Below the pieces are notes generated by a model. It did no database searches. It worked only from the letters and a program-made list of their open reading frames with translations, and was not told the DNA's origin. Below, one piece after another: positions 52,605 through 62,226 of a stretch of 64,000 bases of DNA; positions within the stretch are counted from its first letter, which is position 1; each line of letters starts with the position of its first letter. Origin of the DNA: Ruminococcus sp. GTDB taxonomy: Bacteria > Bacillota > Clostridia > Oscillospirales > Ruminococcaceae. A program made the position numbers and the translations under genes. The stretch is from contig JAFUAO010000061.1 in NCBI GenBank assembly GCA_017460665.1, positions 1 to 64,000 on the forward strand. The letters are read 5' to 3'.

Positions 52605-55600
52605 TCATTTTGCGGCTATCAGACCCAGATCCTCGGCTCTGTAGAGCTTTTTCAGCTCCTCGAAGCTCTCTCTTGTGACGGAAATGCTCAGGTCCTGTTT
52701 TGGGATCAGCTTCTTTTTTAGGTCAGAAGCGTAGAAGCAGACTCTTGTCTGCCCGGGGCATCTTGCCCCTATCGCTGAGAGCTCAGGAGTCATGCCGACC
52801 TTGTCAGAGGTGGTCTTTATGCAAAGGAGCTGGCGCTGCACTAGAGCCTGAAAGTCCCTTTCGGTCCAGATAGCGCCGCAGACTATGCTGCGCTCGTCGT
52901 CCTTTACTGAGATCCTTCCGCTGATCAGCACGATCGTCTCCTCGTTAAGTGCATGGCCGGAGACTGTGAACAGCTCCGGGAAAACGATGGCGTCGATCTC
53001 TCCCCCTCCGTCAGATAAGGTCAGAAAGCACATTCTGTCCCCTTTTTTGGTGACGTGGAGCTTCTTCCCTTGGATCAGACACATGAGCCTTACGCTGTCG
53101 CCGTCTTTCAGCCTTTCGTCAGAAAGCACAGTACTGATGCTTTGCAGGTGCATGAGCTGCTGCAAATAGCCGTACTCGTCTAGAGGGCTGCCGCTGATGT
53201 ACATTCCTGTGGCTTCCTTTTCCATTGCAAGGAGCCGCTTATAGTCGAATTCCTCCTTGTAGGGGATCCTTGCCCGGAGCTTTTCTGTCTCCTCGCCGCC
53301 GAAAAGGTCGAGCTGGCCCTCCATTATCCCACGGGAGCTCTCCCCTGCTGCGTCAAGGAGCATCTCGAAGCTCTCCAGCATTTGCCGGCGGTTGAGTCCC
53401 ATTCCGTCGAAGGCTCCGGATTTGATCAGGCTCTCAAGAGCCTTTTTGTTCAGCTCTCTGCCCTCGGTGCGCTCGCAGAAGTCCTGTAGACCGGTGAAAT
53501 CTCCGCCCTTTCTGCGCTCGTAGATGATCTTCTGGCACAGCCCTGAGCCCACGCCCTTGATCCCCATCAGGCCGAAATACATCTTGCCCTCTGAGTAGTA
53601 GAACCCTGTTAGGCTCCGGTTTATATCCGGAGGAACGATCTGGATCCCGGCGCTCCTACAGTCTGAGATGTACTCAGCCAGCTTTGCCGTGTTCGCCATG
53701 ACGCTGGACATTGTAGCTGCCATGTACTCGCCACGGTAGTAGTATTTGAGGTAGGCCGTCTGATAAGCCAGATAGCCGTATGCGGCGGCGTGGGATTTGT
53801 TGAAGGCGTAGGAGGCAAAGCTGACCATATCGTCAAAGATTTTGTCAGCGGTCTCCTTGGGAACGCCGTTTTTTAGGGCTCCGGAAACGAAGCTCTCACG
53901 CTCCTTTAGCATGACCTCGTGCTTTTTCTTGGACATCGCACGGCGCACTACATCTGCGTGGCCGTAGGAGTAGCCTGCCAGCTTCCGGCAGATCTCCATT
54001 ACCTGCTCCTGATACACCATAACGCCGTAGGTCTCCATAAGGATGTCCTTCAGCAGAGGGTGGAGGAACTTGATGTGCTCCGGATCCTTTTTGTTGGCGA
54101 TATAGGTGGGTATGCTCTTCATGGGACCGGGGCGGTAAAGTCCCAGAACGACGATGATCTCCTCCAGCTTAGTAGGCTGTATATCCATGAGGCACTGTGT
54201 TATGCCGGCGCTCTCGAACTGGAAAACTCCCATAGTATCGCCCGCGGACAGCATTTTGTAGATGTTGGGGTCGTCGGTGGGTACGGCGTCTATGTCGAAG
54301 CTCGGCTCTTTGCGCCGGATAGCCTCTACAGCCTCATTGATCATGGTCAGGTTGCGAAGGCTCAGCAGGTCGAATTTCAGCAGGCCGATCTCTTCAAGGA
54401 TAGGCGCAGGGTACTGGGTCTCTACTGCTCCGTCATTTAGGCGGATAGGAACGATCTCGTTCAATGGGAAGGCTGAGATCACGACTCCTGCTGCGTGGGT
54501 GGAGGTGTGCCTCGGCATACCCTCGATCCCCATGGAAAGGTCGATGAGCCGGCGCACAGAGCGGTCTGAGCGATAGAGCCCGGCCAGCTCGTCATTGGTC
54601 TTTAGCTCCTCGGAAAGCTCAGACCGCCCGTCGATCATCTTTGCCACCTTGTCGCAGAGCTGATATGAGATCCCCAGGACCCTTCCGACGTCCCGGACAG
54701 CGGCCTTGGCCTTCATGGTATCGAAGGCGATTATGTCAGAGACCTTGTCCTCGCCGTATTTTCGGACCACATAGTCCTTTACCAGGTCACGCTTTATGAT
54801 ACAAAAATCAATGTCCAGATCCGGCATACTGACTCTCTCGGGGTTGAGAAAGCGCTCAAAAAGCAGTCCGAAGCGCATGGGGTCGATACCCGTGATCCCC
54901 ATGCAGTAGGCGCAGATACTGCCGGCGCCGGAGCCTCTTCCCGGACCCACCGGGATAGAATTCCTCTTGGCGTAGCCGATGAAGTCCTGAACGATCAGGA
55001 AGTAGTCCACATAGCCCATTTTTTCGATGACCGAGATCTCATATCCAAGGCGCTCAGTGATGCGGCTCTCCGGTGAAGGTCCGTAGCGCCGGTGAAGGCC
55101 CTCGTAGCAGAGCCTTCTGAAATACTCACGGTTGTCGCTGACGCCTTCCATGGTGAACCGGGGCAGCTTGATATTGCCGAATTCCAGCCTTACATCGCAC
55201 CTTTCTGCGATACGCACAGTGTTCAGCAAAGGCTCCTCCCTTCCGCTGAAAAGGGTGTGCATCTCGTTGGCGGACTTGACGTAGAACTCCTTTGTCTCAA
55301 AGCTGAGAGCGTCGGGGTCCCCGAGAGTTTTTCCTGTTTGGATATGGAGGAGAACGTCCTGCAATTCGGCGTCCTCGCTGCGGATATAATGGCAGTCATT
55401 AGTTGCCGCAAGAGGTATGCCTAGCTCCTCGGAAAGCTCGTATAATTTGGGGAGAACGGCTTTTTCCTCCTCGATACCGTGGTCCTGGATCTCAAGGAAA
55501 TAGTTCCCCTCGCCGAAGATCTCAAGATACTCAAGGGCAGTTTTTTTGGCGCTCTCTGTCTCCCCTTTCAGCAGGAGCCGGGGGATCTCCCCTGCTATGC

Positions 55601-56018
55601 AGCCGGAAAGACAGATGAGGCCCTTGTGGTACTTTTTCAGCAGCTCCCTGTCGACTCTCGGCTTGCTGTAGAATCCCTCCAGCTCTGCGGCAGAGACCAG
55701 CTTTACAAGGTTGCTGTAGCCCTCGTTGTTCTCGCACAGTAGGATCAGGTGATAGGGCTTGCTGTCGATCCTTGGCTCCTTGTCGAAGCGTGTCCTTGGC
55801 GCAACGTATACCTCACAGCCGATGATCGGCTTGATCCCGGCAGACGTGGCCTTTTTCCAGAACTCGACTGCTCCGTACATATTGCCGTGATCGGTTATCG
55901 CTATGGCGGTCTGGCCCAGCTCCTTGACCCTGTCGATCAGCTTGTCTATGCGGCAGGCTCCGTCAAGAAGACTATACTCGGTGTGAACGTGGAGGTTCAC
56001 GAATTCATCAGCTCTCAT
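52605..56018 (-). CDS. dnaE: DNA polymerase III subunit alpha, DnaE type
   Basis: The replicative polymerase alpha subunit, 1137 residues. N-terminal PHP domain: NLHVHTEYSLLDGACRIDKL and AITDHGNMYGAVEF. The polymerase core has GPGRGSGAGSICAYC and the catalytic aspartates in MPDLDIDFCIIKRDLV. MVYQEQVMEICRKLAGYSYGHADVVRRAMSKKKHE, tandem HhH and an OB fold (VRLMCLIQGKKLHVTKKGDRMCFLTLSD) follow. No exonuclease insert, so not PolC. It overlaps whiA by 11 bp, so it is co-transcribed with that operon. Confidence 0.96.
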   Translation of the reverse strand: MRADEFVNLHVHTEYSLLDGACRIDKLIDRVKELGQTAIAITDHGNMYGAVEFWKKATSAGIKPIIGCEVYVAPRTRFDKEPRIDSKPYHLILLCENNEGYSNLVKLVSAAELEGFYSKPRVDRELLKKYHKGLICLSGCIAGEIPRLLLKGETESAKKTALEYLEIFGEGNYFLEIQDHGIEEEKAVLPKLYELSEELGIPLAATNDCHYIRSEDAELQDVLLHIQTGKTLGDPDALSFETKEFYVKSANEMHTLFSGREEPLLNTVRIAERCDVRLEFGNIKLPRFTMEGVSDNREYFRRLCYEGLHRRYGPSPESRITERLGYEISVIEKMGYVDYFLIVQDFIGYAKRNSIPVGPGRGSGAGSICAYCMGITGIDPMRFGLLFERFLNPERVSMPDLDIDFCIIKRDLVKDYVVRKYGEDKVSDIIAFDTMKAKAAVRDVGRVLGISYQLCDKVAKMIDGRSELSEELKTNDELAGLYRSDRSVRRLIDLSMGIEGMPRHTSTHAAGVVISAFPLNEIVPIRLNDGAVETQYPAPILEEIGLLKFDLLSLRNLTMINEAVEAIRRKEPSFDIDAVPTDDPNIYKMLSAGDTMGVFQFESAGITQCLMDIQPTKLEEIIVVLGLYRPGPMKSIPTYIANKKDPEHIKFLHPLLKDILMETYGVMVYQEQVMEICRKLAGYSYGHADVVRRAMSKKKHEVMLKERESFVSGALKNGVPKETADKIFDDMVSFASYAFNKSHAAAYGYLAYQTAYLKYYYRGEYMAATMSSVMANTAKLAEYISDCRSAGIQIVPPDINRSLTGFYYSEGKMYFGLMGIKGVGSGLCQKIIYERRKGGDFTGLQDFCERTEGRELNKKALESLIKSGAFDGMGLNRRQMLESFEMLLDAAGESSRGIMEGQLDLFGGEETEKLRARIPYKEEFDYKRLLAMEKEATGMYISGSPLDEYGYLQQLMHLQSISTVLSDERLKDGDSVRLMCLIQGKKLHVTKKGDRMCFLTLSDGGGEIDAIVFPELFTVSGHALNEETIVLISGRISVKDDERSIVCGAIWTERDFQALVQRQLLCIKTTSDKVGMTPELSAIGARCPGQTRVCFYASDLKKKLIPKQDLSISVTRESFEELKKLYRAEDLGLIAAK

Positions 56019-56925
56019 ATCCGCCTCGCTTTCTGATGTCGTCGGCGATCTTGGCCAGCTTCTTGAAGCGGTGGTTGACTCCAGAGCGGCTTATGGACTC
56101 TGAGAGGGCTTCGCCTATGTCGGAAAGGCTCATGCCGCTGTTTTCAAGGCGGAGCTCTGCTACTTCACGGAGCTCCGGGGTAAGGCTGTCAAGGCCGGAA
56201 ACAGAGGCGATGAGCCTTATATCCTCGATCTGCTTCATGGCTGCGTTGACCACCTTGTCGATGTTTGCGCTGTCGCAGTTTGCGATGCGGTTGACCTTAT
56301 TGCGGACGTCCTTGTAGATCTTCACGTTCATTATCTCAAGAGTACACTGCTGGGCTCCGATGAAGGTGAGAGTGTCCTCGATGGACTCGCTCCCCTTGAT
56401 GTAGACTATATGTGCTCCACGGCGAAGGACTGTCTTGGCCTTGACTCCGATGTCAGCAAGAAGAGCTACCAGCTCTCCTGCAAGGGCCTCCTCGGGGGCT
56501 GAGAACTCCAGATGATACTCCTTCGAGGGATCGTTGACGCTGCCGCAGGCAAGAAAGATCCCTGCTGTGAAGATCCCAAGGCTGCTGGTGGTGATGATCT
56601 CGGAGTTGATATGCCTGGGGAGCTCAGGATCTATGCGGTACTTCGTCATCACAGAGCCGATGAGCTCCCTGTCATCTATATCGAAGGTGTACAGCACCGA
56701 GCCGCTTTTCCTCTCATTGGTCCTGCACAGGGGCTCCGTCTTGAAAACACGGGAGAAGAGCTCAGAGAAAGTATCGGCAGAGATCCTGCTCTCGGTCTGG
56801 AAGACTATCCTCTCACGGCTCAGTGTCCGGGAGAAGAGCAGCGCTCCGTAAAGGCAGGAATAGCGCTGATTTTTATCGGAGATCGACTCGCAGATCTCCT
56901 TTCTGACATCATTGGAAAACGACAT
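56008..56925 (-). CDS. whiA: DNA-binding protein WhiA
   Basis: WhiA has a LAGLIDADG-like N-terminal fold and a C-terminal helix-turn-helix; it affects cell division and, in actinomycetes, sporulation. The 305 residues show the family start SFSNDVRKEICES, the central FLACGSVNDPSKEYHLEF and the HTH end LTPELREVAELRLENSGMSLSDIGEAL then SGVNHRFKKLAKIA. I choose ATG 56925 (GGAGCTG upstream) over the open extension to 56961, which contains a hairpin. It follows rapZ without the usual yvcK between. Confidence 0.94.
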   Translation of the reverse strand: MSFSNDVRKEICESISDKNQRYSCLYGALLFSRTLSRERIVFQTESRISADTFSELFSRVFKTEPLCRTNERKSGSVLYTFDIDDRELIGSVMTKYRIDPELPRHINSEIITTSSLGIFTAGIFLACGSVNDPSKEYHLEFSAPEEALAGELVALLADIGVKAKTVLRRGAHIVYIKGSESIEDTLTFIGAQQCTLEIMNVKIYKDVRNKVNRIANCDSANIDKVVNAAMKQIEDIRLIASVSGLDSLTPELREVAELRLENSGMSLSDIGEALSESISRSGVNHRFKKLAKIADDIRKRGGYES

Positions 56926-56948
56926 TTTATCAGCTCCAGTCAAAATTT

Positions 56949-56976
56949 GTCCGCACACCATTCAAGGTATGCGGAC
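56949..56976 (-). terminator. Hairpin between rapZ and whiA
   Basis: GTCCGCATACC and GGTGTGCGGAC form an 11-bp stem with one mismatch; the minus strand continues AAATTTTGA. The U-tract is poor, so it is probably an attenuator or processing site within the operon. Confidence 0.55.
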
Positions 56977-56982
56977 CTATGA

Positions 56983-57855
56983 TCAGAATTTTTTGTCCTT
57001 GGTAATGTCTCTGTGGTATTTCTGGACCTTGTAATTGTTTTCGGTGAGGTGCTTTGCCATGAGCTCCGCAAAGGTGATCGAGCGGTGCTTTCCGCCGGTG
57101 CAGCCAAATGCTATGACCAGTTGGCTCTTGCCCTCATGGACATAAAGCGGTATCAGGTAATCTATCAGGTCAGTGAGCTTCTCCAGCAGCTTTTGTGACT
57201 GCTCGAAGCTCATAACGTAGTCCCTTACGCAGGCCTCGCACCCTGTATGGCTGCGGAGCTCGTCGATGTAGTAGGGATTAGGCAGACACCTTACATCGAA
57301 GACCAGATCCGACTCAGTGGAGACTCCGTACTTGAAGCCGAAGGACATGACCTTGATCGTCATCGAGTCTGAGCGGCGGTCCAAGAAGATCTCCTTGACC
57401 TGCTCCTTTAGCTGGTTTGCGCTCAGGTCAGAGGTCTCGATGTAGAAATCGGCGATCTCTCTGAGCTGTGCGAGCTGGTTCCACTCATACTTTATGGCCG
57501 CATGGAGGTTCCCGTTGAACTTCTCGTCAAGGGGGTGCTTCCTGCGGGTCTCCTTGTAGCGCTTGATCAAGACCTCGTCGCTGGCCTCGATGAAGAGGAC
57601 CTTGACCTCCACATCGGTCTCGTCCTTTAGGGACTGGAGAGCTCGGAAGATCTCGGCGAACATATCGCCTGTCCTTATATCTACCGCCACGGCGATCTTG
57701 TTGATCCCTGTCTCGGACTTCCGGCACAGATCTACAAATCGAGTGATCAGCTTTGGTGGGATGTTGTCTATGCAGTAGTATCCTATGTCCTCCATAACGT
57801 CCATGACGCTGGACTTTCCGGAGCCGGACATACCTGTAACTATCAGAAGCTGCAT
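56983..57855 (-). CDS. rapZ: RNase adapter/nucleotide-binding protein RapZ (YvcJ)
   Basis: A 290-residue P-loop protein. Walker A GMSGSGKSSVMDVMEDIGYYCIDNIPP is at the N-terminus; the C-terminal half carries DVRCLPNPYYIDELR and AFGCTGGKHRSITFAE. In E. coli RapZ senses glucosamine-6-phosphate and guides decay of the GlmZ sRNA; in Firmicutes YvcJ hydrolyses nucleotides and affects competence. glmS lies 13 kb away in the same window. Confidence 0.94.
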   Translation of the reverse strand: MQLLIVTGMSGSGKSSVMDVMEDIGYYCIDNIPPKLITRFVDLCRKSETGINKIAVAVDIRTGDMFAEIFRALQSLKDETDVEVKVLFIEASDEVLIKRYKETRRKHPLDEKFNGNLHAAIKYEWNQLAQLREIADFYIETSDLSANQLKEQVKEIFLDRRSDSMTIKVMSFGFKYGVSTESDLVFDVRCLPNPYYIDELRSHTGCEACVRDYVMSFEQSQKLLEKLTDLIDYLIPLYVHEGKSQLVIAFGCTGGKHRSITFAELMAKHLTENNYKVQKYHRDITKDKKF

Positions 57856-57877
57856 TCCTTTACCTCCTGTATCGTTC

Positions 57878-58783
57878 TCACTTCAGTATCACCGGTTCGA
57901 GCTCCAGCTGGAAGCCGGTCTTATCCTTTACGATACTCTTGATCTGGTCACAGAGCTCAAGGACATCTGCGCAAGTGGCGTAGCCCTTGTTGATCACGAA
58001 GCCGCTGTGCTTTTCGCTGACCATAGCTCCGCCGCAGGAAAGTCCCTTTAGGCCGCACTGGTCGATGAGGAGGGAGGCGTAGCTCCCCTCCGGGCGCTTG
58101 AAGGTGCTCCCGGCGCTGGGGTATTCAAGGGGCTGCTTGGAGCTGCGCTTCTGCATACACTCTGTCATGGCCTCCTTGATTTTGTCGGGGTCTCCCTCTG
58201 AGAGCTGGAGAGTGACTGAGGTGATCACGCAGCCTGTACCTGTGAAGATGCTCTTGCGGTAGCCGAGCTGCATCTCTTCATTCGTTATACTGCGGATATT
58301 GCAGTCCTCGTCGATGTACTCCGCAGAGACCACTATATCCTTCATCTCGCTGCCGTAGGCTCCGGCGTTCATGTAGAGCGCTCCTCCCACAGTTCCTGGG
58401 ATACCGAAAAGGTTCTCCATGCCTGTCAGTCCCTGATGCTGAGCGTGTACGCAGGCTGAGGACAGGAGCACTCCGGCCTGACATTTGAGCCTTGTACCCT
58501 CGATCTCAAGACGTGCGAAATCTCCTCCGAAGAGCAGGATCACGCCGTCGAAGCCTTCGTCCGGCACAAGGACGTTGCTGCCTCTTCCGAGGATGCCGAA
58601 GTGGACCTCGTTCTGCTTCAGATAGCGGATCAGCTCAGCGGCAGATCTTGCCGAATTTACGCTGATAAGGGCCTTGCAGGGGCCTCCGAAGCGGAAGGTG
58701 ATGTACTCGCTGAGCGAGCAGTCTGGCGTTATACGGCAGCCCAGCTTTTCGCTGAGCGCAGTCAGTGAATCAATATCTATCAT
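57878..58783 (-). CDS. murB: UDP-N-acetylenolpyruvoylglucosamine reductase
   Basis: MurB reduces UDP-GlcNAc-enolpyruvate to UDP-MurNAc with FAD. The 301 residues include TFRFGGPCKAL, GRGSNVLVPDEGFDGVIL, GIPGTVGGALYMNAGAYG and the type II active-site region YRKSIF. The catalytic Ser lies in PSAGSTFKRP and the closing AMVSEKHSGFVINKGYAT is typical. Set between hprK and rapZ, a frequent clostridial order. Confidence 0.95.
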   Translation of the reverse strand: MIDIDSLTALSEKLGCRITPDCSLSEYITFRFGGPCKALISVNSARSAAELIRYLKQNEVHFGILGRGSNVLVPDEGFDGVILLFGGDFARLEIEGTRLKCQAGVLLSSACVHAQHQGLTGMENLFGIPGTVGGALYMNAGAYGSEMKDIVVSAEYIDEDCNIRSITNEEMQLGYRKSIFTGTGCVITSVTLQLSEGDPDKIKEAMTECMQKRSSKQPLEYPSAGSTFKRPEGSYASLLIDQCGLKGLSCGGAMVSEKHSGFVINKGYATCADVLELCDQIKSIVKDKTGFQLELEPVILK

Positions 58784-58810
58784 CGTTATCTCCTATATCA
58801 AAAGCATATC

Positions 58811-59770
58811 TTAGAACGTGTCGTATTCCTTGACGGTCTCTTTGGGGTCGGAGTCCATACCGAGCCTGTTAAGGAGCTCCTGAGCGGCATTGTAGCCCAT
58901 TTTCTTCTGCCTGTTGTTCATAGCGGCTACCTCAAGGATAACGGCTAGGTTCCTTCCGGGCTTGACAGGGATAGTCAGTGACGGGATCTTCACGCCAAGA
59001 AGTGTGACATACTCGGTGTCAACGCCCATTCTGTCATAGATCTTCTCAGAGTTCCACTGCTCCAGCTCGACCACAAGGTCCAGCTTCTCCGTCATCTTAA
59101 CAGCGCCGATACCGAAGAGGCGCCTTGCGTTGATGATGCCGATGCCACGGAGCTCAAGGAAGTGGCGGATATTGTCCGGAGAGCTTCCCACGAGGCTGAT
59201 GTTAGAGACCTTTCTGATCTCGACTGCGTCATCTGCAACAAGTCTGTGGCCACGCTTTACCAGCTCGATGGCGGTCTCGCTCTTTCCGACGCCGCTCTCG
59301 CCTGTTATGAACACGCCCTCGCCGTAGATCTCGATGAGAACGCCGTGGCGGGTGACTCTGGGGGCAAGATTGAGGTTGAGGAAGGCGATGAGCCCTGACA
59401 TGAAGTTTGACGTGCTCTCCTTGCTGCGAAGGAGAGGCACCTCGTATTCCTTGGCAAGCTCCAGCATTTCCGCAAAATAAGGCAGCTCTCTTGTGATTAT
59501 CAGCGCAGGGAGCCTCTGAGCAAAGAGCAGCTCCAGACGCTCACGGCGAGTTTTCTCGTCGATAGTCGAAAGGTAGGCGAACTCCATTTTTCCGATGATC
59601 TGGATACGCTCAGGGTTGAAATACTCATAAAAGCCCATGAGCTGGAGGCCCGGCCTGTTCACGTCGTTTTCGTCGATAAGTATGGACTCAGCGTCCTTGT
59701 GGATATAAATGACTTCCAGCTTGAACTCATCTATCACCTTTTGCAGTGAGACCTTGAAATTCTCTGCCAT
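58811..59770 (-). CDS. hprK: HPr kinase/phosphorylase
   Basis: HprK phosphorylates HPr on Ser46 and reverses it, controlling carbon catabolite repression. The 319 residues have the N-terminal DRTGG-like domain and the C-terminal kinase with GESGVGKSETAIELVKRGHRLVADDAVEI and LELRGIGIINARRLFG. VKPGRNLAVILEVAAMNNRQKKMGYNAA is the K3-type end. ATG 59770 is preceded by GGAG; the frame extends to 59803 without a better signal. Confidence 0.95.
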   Translation of the reverse strand: MAENFKVSLQKVIDEFKLEVIYIHKDAESILIDENDVNRPGLQLMGFYEYFNPERIQIIGKMEFAYLSTIDEKTRRERLELLFAQRLPALIITRELPYFAEMLELAKEYEVPLLRSKESTSNFMSGLIAFLNLNLAPRVTRHGVLIEIYGEGVFITGESGVGKSETAIELVKRGHRLVADDAVEIRKVSNISLVGSSPDNIRHFLELRGIGIINARRLFGIGAVKMTEKLDLVVELEQWNSEKIYDRMGVDTEYVTLLGVKIPSLTIPVKPGRNLAVILEVAAMNNRQKKMGYNAAQELLNRLGMDSDPKETVKEYDTF

Positions 59771-59807
59771 AGTTTTCTCCGTTCTCCCTTGAAAAAGGGG
59801 CATATTC

Positions 59808-61001
59808 TCAGCCGATAACGAATGAAGTATATCCGAGATCGGCGATCTCTTCCTTCGCCTTGATCAGCTCCTCGGTAGTGGCCGAGCTCCCTGAGATCCT
59901 TACAGCCACATTGAAGCCCTCCAGCTCGTCACCGATGAAGCCAAGGCATTTTTTCGATTTTTCCGCCGGGGTCCCGCTGAACTCATACACTGTCCAGCCG
60001 TCAGAGATCCCCCAGCTTATCTCGTCCATGTTTATGTCCACTATCACCGTGTCCGCCGTGAGCATCATGGGCTGGAGGATGTCAGCGTTGCGGCTGAGGA
60101 TCTCAGCCGCAGAGACCTCCACGATCATTCGTGATCCGCCGGTGGTGATCTTGTCATAGAGCAGGTTCGCAGCCGAGGTAAGAGCCATGAACCGGTCCTT
60201 TCCGGCAAGTCTTTGGTCTAACAGTTCCAGATCGGTGGGCCTGAAATGAGGGAACATGAAGTCCGAGCAGACTATCCTGTCAAAGCCGGCAGAAACTGCC
60301 TCATCTGTGATCTGGCAGACATAATCGACCGCAGCGTCAGCATAAGGCGACACCCAAGGCTTTCCGCCGGAATCGTAGTTATCGTCGATCCACTGTGAGC
60401 CGTCGTCTACGGTGACATAGCCGGTCTGAGGATAGGTCGAGGGCAGGACGTTGTCCCAGAAGGTGCTTATGACCGCAGCCGGCTTATACCCGGCAGACTC
60501 GATCGCTGAGACGATCTCGTCAAGGGTCAGCGAGGACTGGACAGCTCCCGAGGACTGAGCCTCATAGACCTTAGTGCTGTAGTAGATATTGCCTCCCGAG
60601 GCCTTCAGCGGCACCTCGACATACTCTATCCCTTGATCTGCTGGAACAGCTTCCAGCGCAGCGTTCAGAGCGTTGATGCTGTTCATGGCATTTACGGACA
60701 GAGCGGCTGCCTTGTATTGCTGATCGGTCCTTACGTTAGGGACCAGCTCGGCAGATGAGGACTCGTCAGGGACCGTTGTCACCTCAGTTGGCTCTGTAGT
60801 AGTCTCAACGTTGGAGGCGTCGTCGTCCACCTTTTTGTTGTAGTTCAAAAGCGGCTCAGCAACGCTGTAGCCGATGAAGCCGAGCCCGCCTATGAGAAGT
60901 ACGGACAAAACGGCTGAAAAGACCTTCCCTACCGGGCTCTTGCCGTAGTAGTTCTTTTCCTTGGTCTTGTAAAGTTTCCTTCCTTTTTTATTTGTTCTCA
61001 T
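59808..61001 (-). CDS. Membrane-anchored putative glycoside hydrolase-like protein
   Basis: A 397-residue protein with a basic N-terminus, one membrane anchor at about residues 27-50 (GKVFSAVLSVLLIGGLGFIGYSV) and a Thr/Glu spacer. The extracellular part looks like a TIM-barrel of the putative glycosidase (DUF4015-like) group: EYVEVPLKASGGNIYYSTKV, AVISTFWDNVLP, WVSPYADAAVDYVCQITDEAVSAGFDRIVCSDFMFP and VIVDINMDEISWG. Catalytic residues cannot be assigned. Its place between rnfA and hprK is not explained by carbohydrate function alone. Confidence 0.6.
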   Translation of the reverse strand: MRTNKKGRKLYKTKEKNYYGKSPVGKVFSAVLSVLLIGGLGFIGYSVAEPLLNYNKKVDDDASNVETTTEPTEVTTVPDESSSAELVPNVRTDQQYKAAALSVNAMNSINALNAALEAVPADQGIEYVEVPLKASGGNIYYSTKVYEAQSSGAVQSSLTLDEIVSAIESAGYKPAAVISTFWDNVLPSTYPQTGYVTVDDGSQWIDDNYDSGGKPWVSPYADAAVDYVCQITDEAVSAGFDRIVCSDFMFPHFRPTDLELLDQRLAGKDRFMALTSAANLLYDKITTGGSRMIVEVSAAEILSRNADILQPMMLTADTVIVDINMDEISWGISDGWTVYEFSGTPAEKSKKCLGFIGDELEGFNVAVRISGSSATTEELIKAKEEIADLGYTSFVIG

Positions 61002-61033
61002 TTTTTTCTCCTAAATGCAGTCAGGCTTTTTCT

Positions 61034-61606
61034 TTATTTCAGTGCCCATACTGCCATTGATATTATGCCAAGATAAACGAGCATCGCCGGGGATCCTCTG
61101 AACGCTGCCGGGACCTTCGCTGAATTCAGCTTATGGAAGGCGGCGGAAAGGATCAGTGCGGCGAGGACGAAGCCTACGCCGGCCTCAAGTCCGGCGAACA
61201 CATAGCTCCCGATGTTGCTCAGAGCCGGGTCCTCGGAGGCTCTTCCACTGATCGTGAAGAGAGTTCCCATCACAGCGCAGTTGAAAGCCGAAATGTGGAT
61301 ATACCTTCTGACGCTCTTGAAGCGCTCCTTACTGATGAAGTAGAAGACTGTCAGGAAGATCACATACAGCAGGCTGACTGTAAGTGTGTAGCAGAGCAGC
61401 GTGAGGTAGCTGTACTGCGAGGGCAGAAGGCTGTCAACGGCATATGCCGCCGCAGCACCTGCGGTGGTGAAGAGAGTTATGACCAGTGTGGTGGCTACCA
61501 GCTTTCTGCGGCTCCCGGAGGCGATGAAGATCGTGCTCGTGCCGAGGGCCTGTGTGAGTATCAGATTTGCCGCAAGAAGGGCGATGAAGTCGTTGATAAG
61601 GAACAT
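61034..61606 (-). CDS. rnfA: Rnf/Nqr-type membrane subunit A
   Basis: A 190-residue, six-helix membrane protein homologous to RnfA/NqrE. NDFIALLAANLILTQALGTSTIF resembles the family start, and SAFNCAVMGTLFTISG carries the cysteine expected in the half-membrane segment. In full Rnf complexes RnfA and RnfE ligate an intramembrane iron-sulfur cluster. Five bp after rnfE. Confidence 0.82.
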   Translation of the reverse strand: MFLINDFIALLAANLILTQALGTSTIFIASGSRRKLVATTLVITLFTTAGAAAAYAVDSLLPSQYSYLTLLCYTLTVSLLYVIFLTVFYFISKERFKSVRRYIHISAFNCAVMGTLFTISGRASEDPALSNIGSYVFAGLEAGVGFVLAALILSAAFHKLNSAKVPAAFRGSPAMLVYLGIISMAVWALK

Positions 61607-61611
61607 TCACA

Positions 61612-62226
61612 TCACTCCCTTCCTGTGCTCTGCTCAGCCGGGAACAGAGAGCGGACAGCACGGTAGGCTCCGCAGAGAAGGCCTAAGAAGATGAAGCCGC
61701 CGAAGGGCTGGCCGAGGCCGGAAATAAGAGTATCTGCGTCCACCATGCGGTTGTTGATAGTTCCGTAAGCAAGGAGCTCACGAATGAATGCGGTGATCAG
61801 TATGACTGCGTCGAAGCCTGCCACATAGAACAGCAGCGCAGGTATCATTTTAAGGCGCTTCATGCGGAAAAACTTTGCCTCTGTCTGGACCACGATGAGG
61901 GAGTTCACCGCAAGCAGAGGGAAATATATCCCGATCCTTGTGATGATGCCCGGGAAGAATTCCTGGGCCGCCATCCTCACCGGAATGTAGATCAGAGATG
62001 AGATCACGGCGTAAATGATGATCTTTACTGCGTAGGGCAGTCTTTTGGGAATGAACGAGCATAGCAGCACCGACAGCAGCGTGATCGCTGTGAAGGCCAT
62101 TGCCAAGGCCTCGGCGTTGCGGAGAGTGTCGCCGCAGATGATCACCGGCGAGATGACCATACAGGACGAGAGCACCGTATTATCGGCCAAAAGTCCGTCA
62201 AAAACAGACTGGTTCTTATTCTTCAT
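61612..62226 (-). CDS. rnfE: Rnf/Nqr-type membrane subunit E
   Basis: A 204-residue, six-helix membrane protein homologous to RnfE/NqrD. It starts VFDGLLADNTVLSSCMVISPVIICGDTLRNA, with the cysteines used by this subunit, and has the GIYFPLLAVNSLIVVQTEAKFF loop. Its start overlaps the rnfD end by 11 bp. Confidence 0.82.
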   Translation of the reverse strand: MKNKNQSVFDGLLADNTVLSSCMVISPVIICGDTLRNAEALAMAFTAITLLSVLLCSFIPKRLPYAVKIIIYAVISSLIYIPVRMAAQEFFPGIITRIGIYFPLLAVNSLIVVQTEAKFFRMKRLKMIPALLFYVAGFDAVILITAFIRELLAYGTINNRMVDADTLISGLGQPFGGFIFLGLLCGAYRAVRSLFPAEQSTGRE

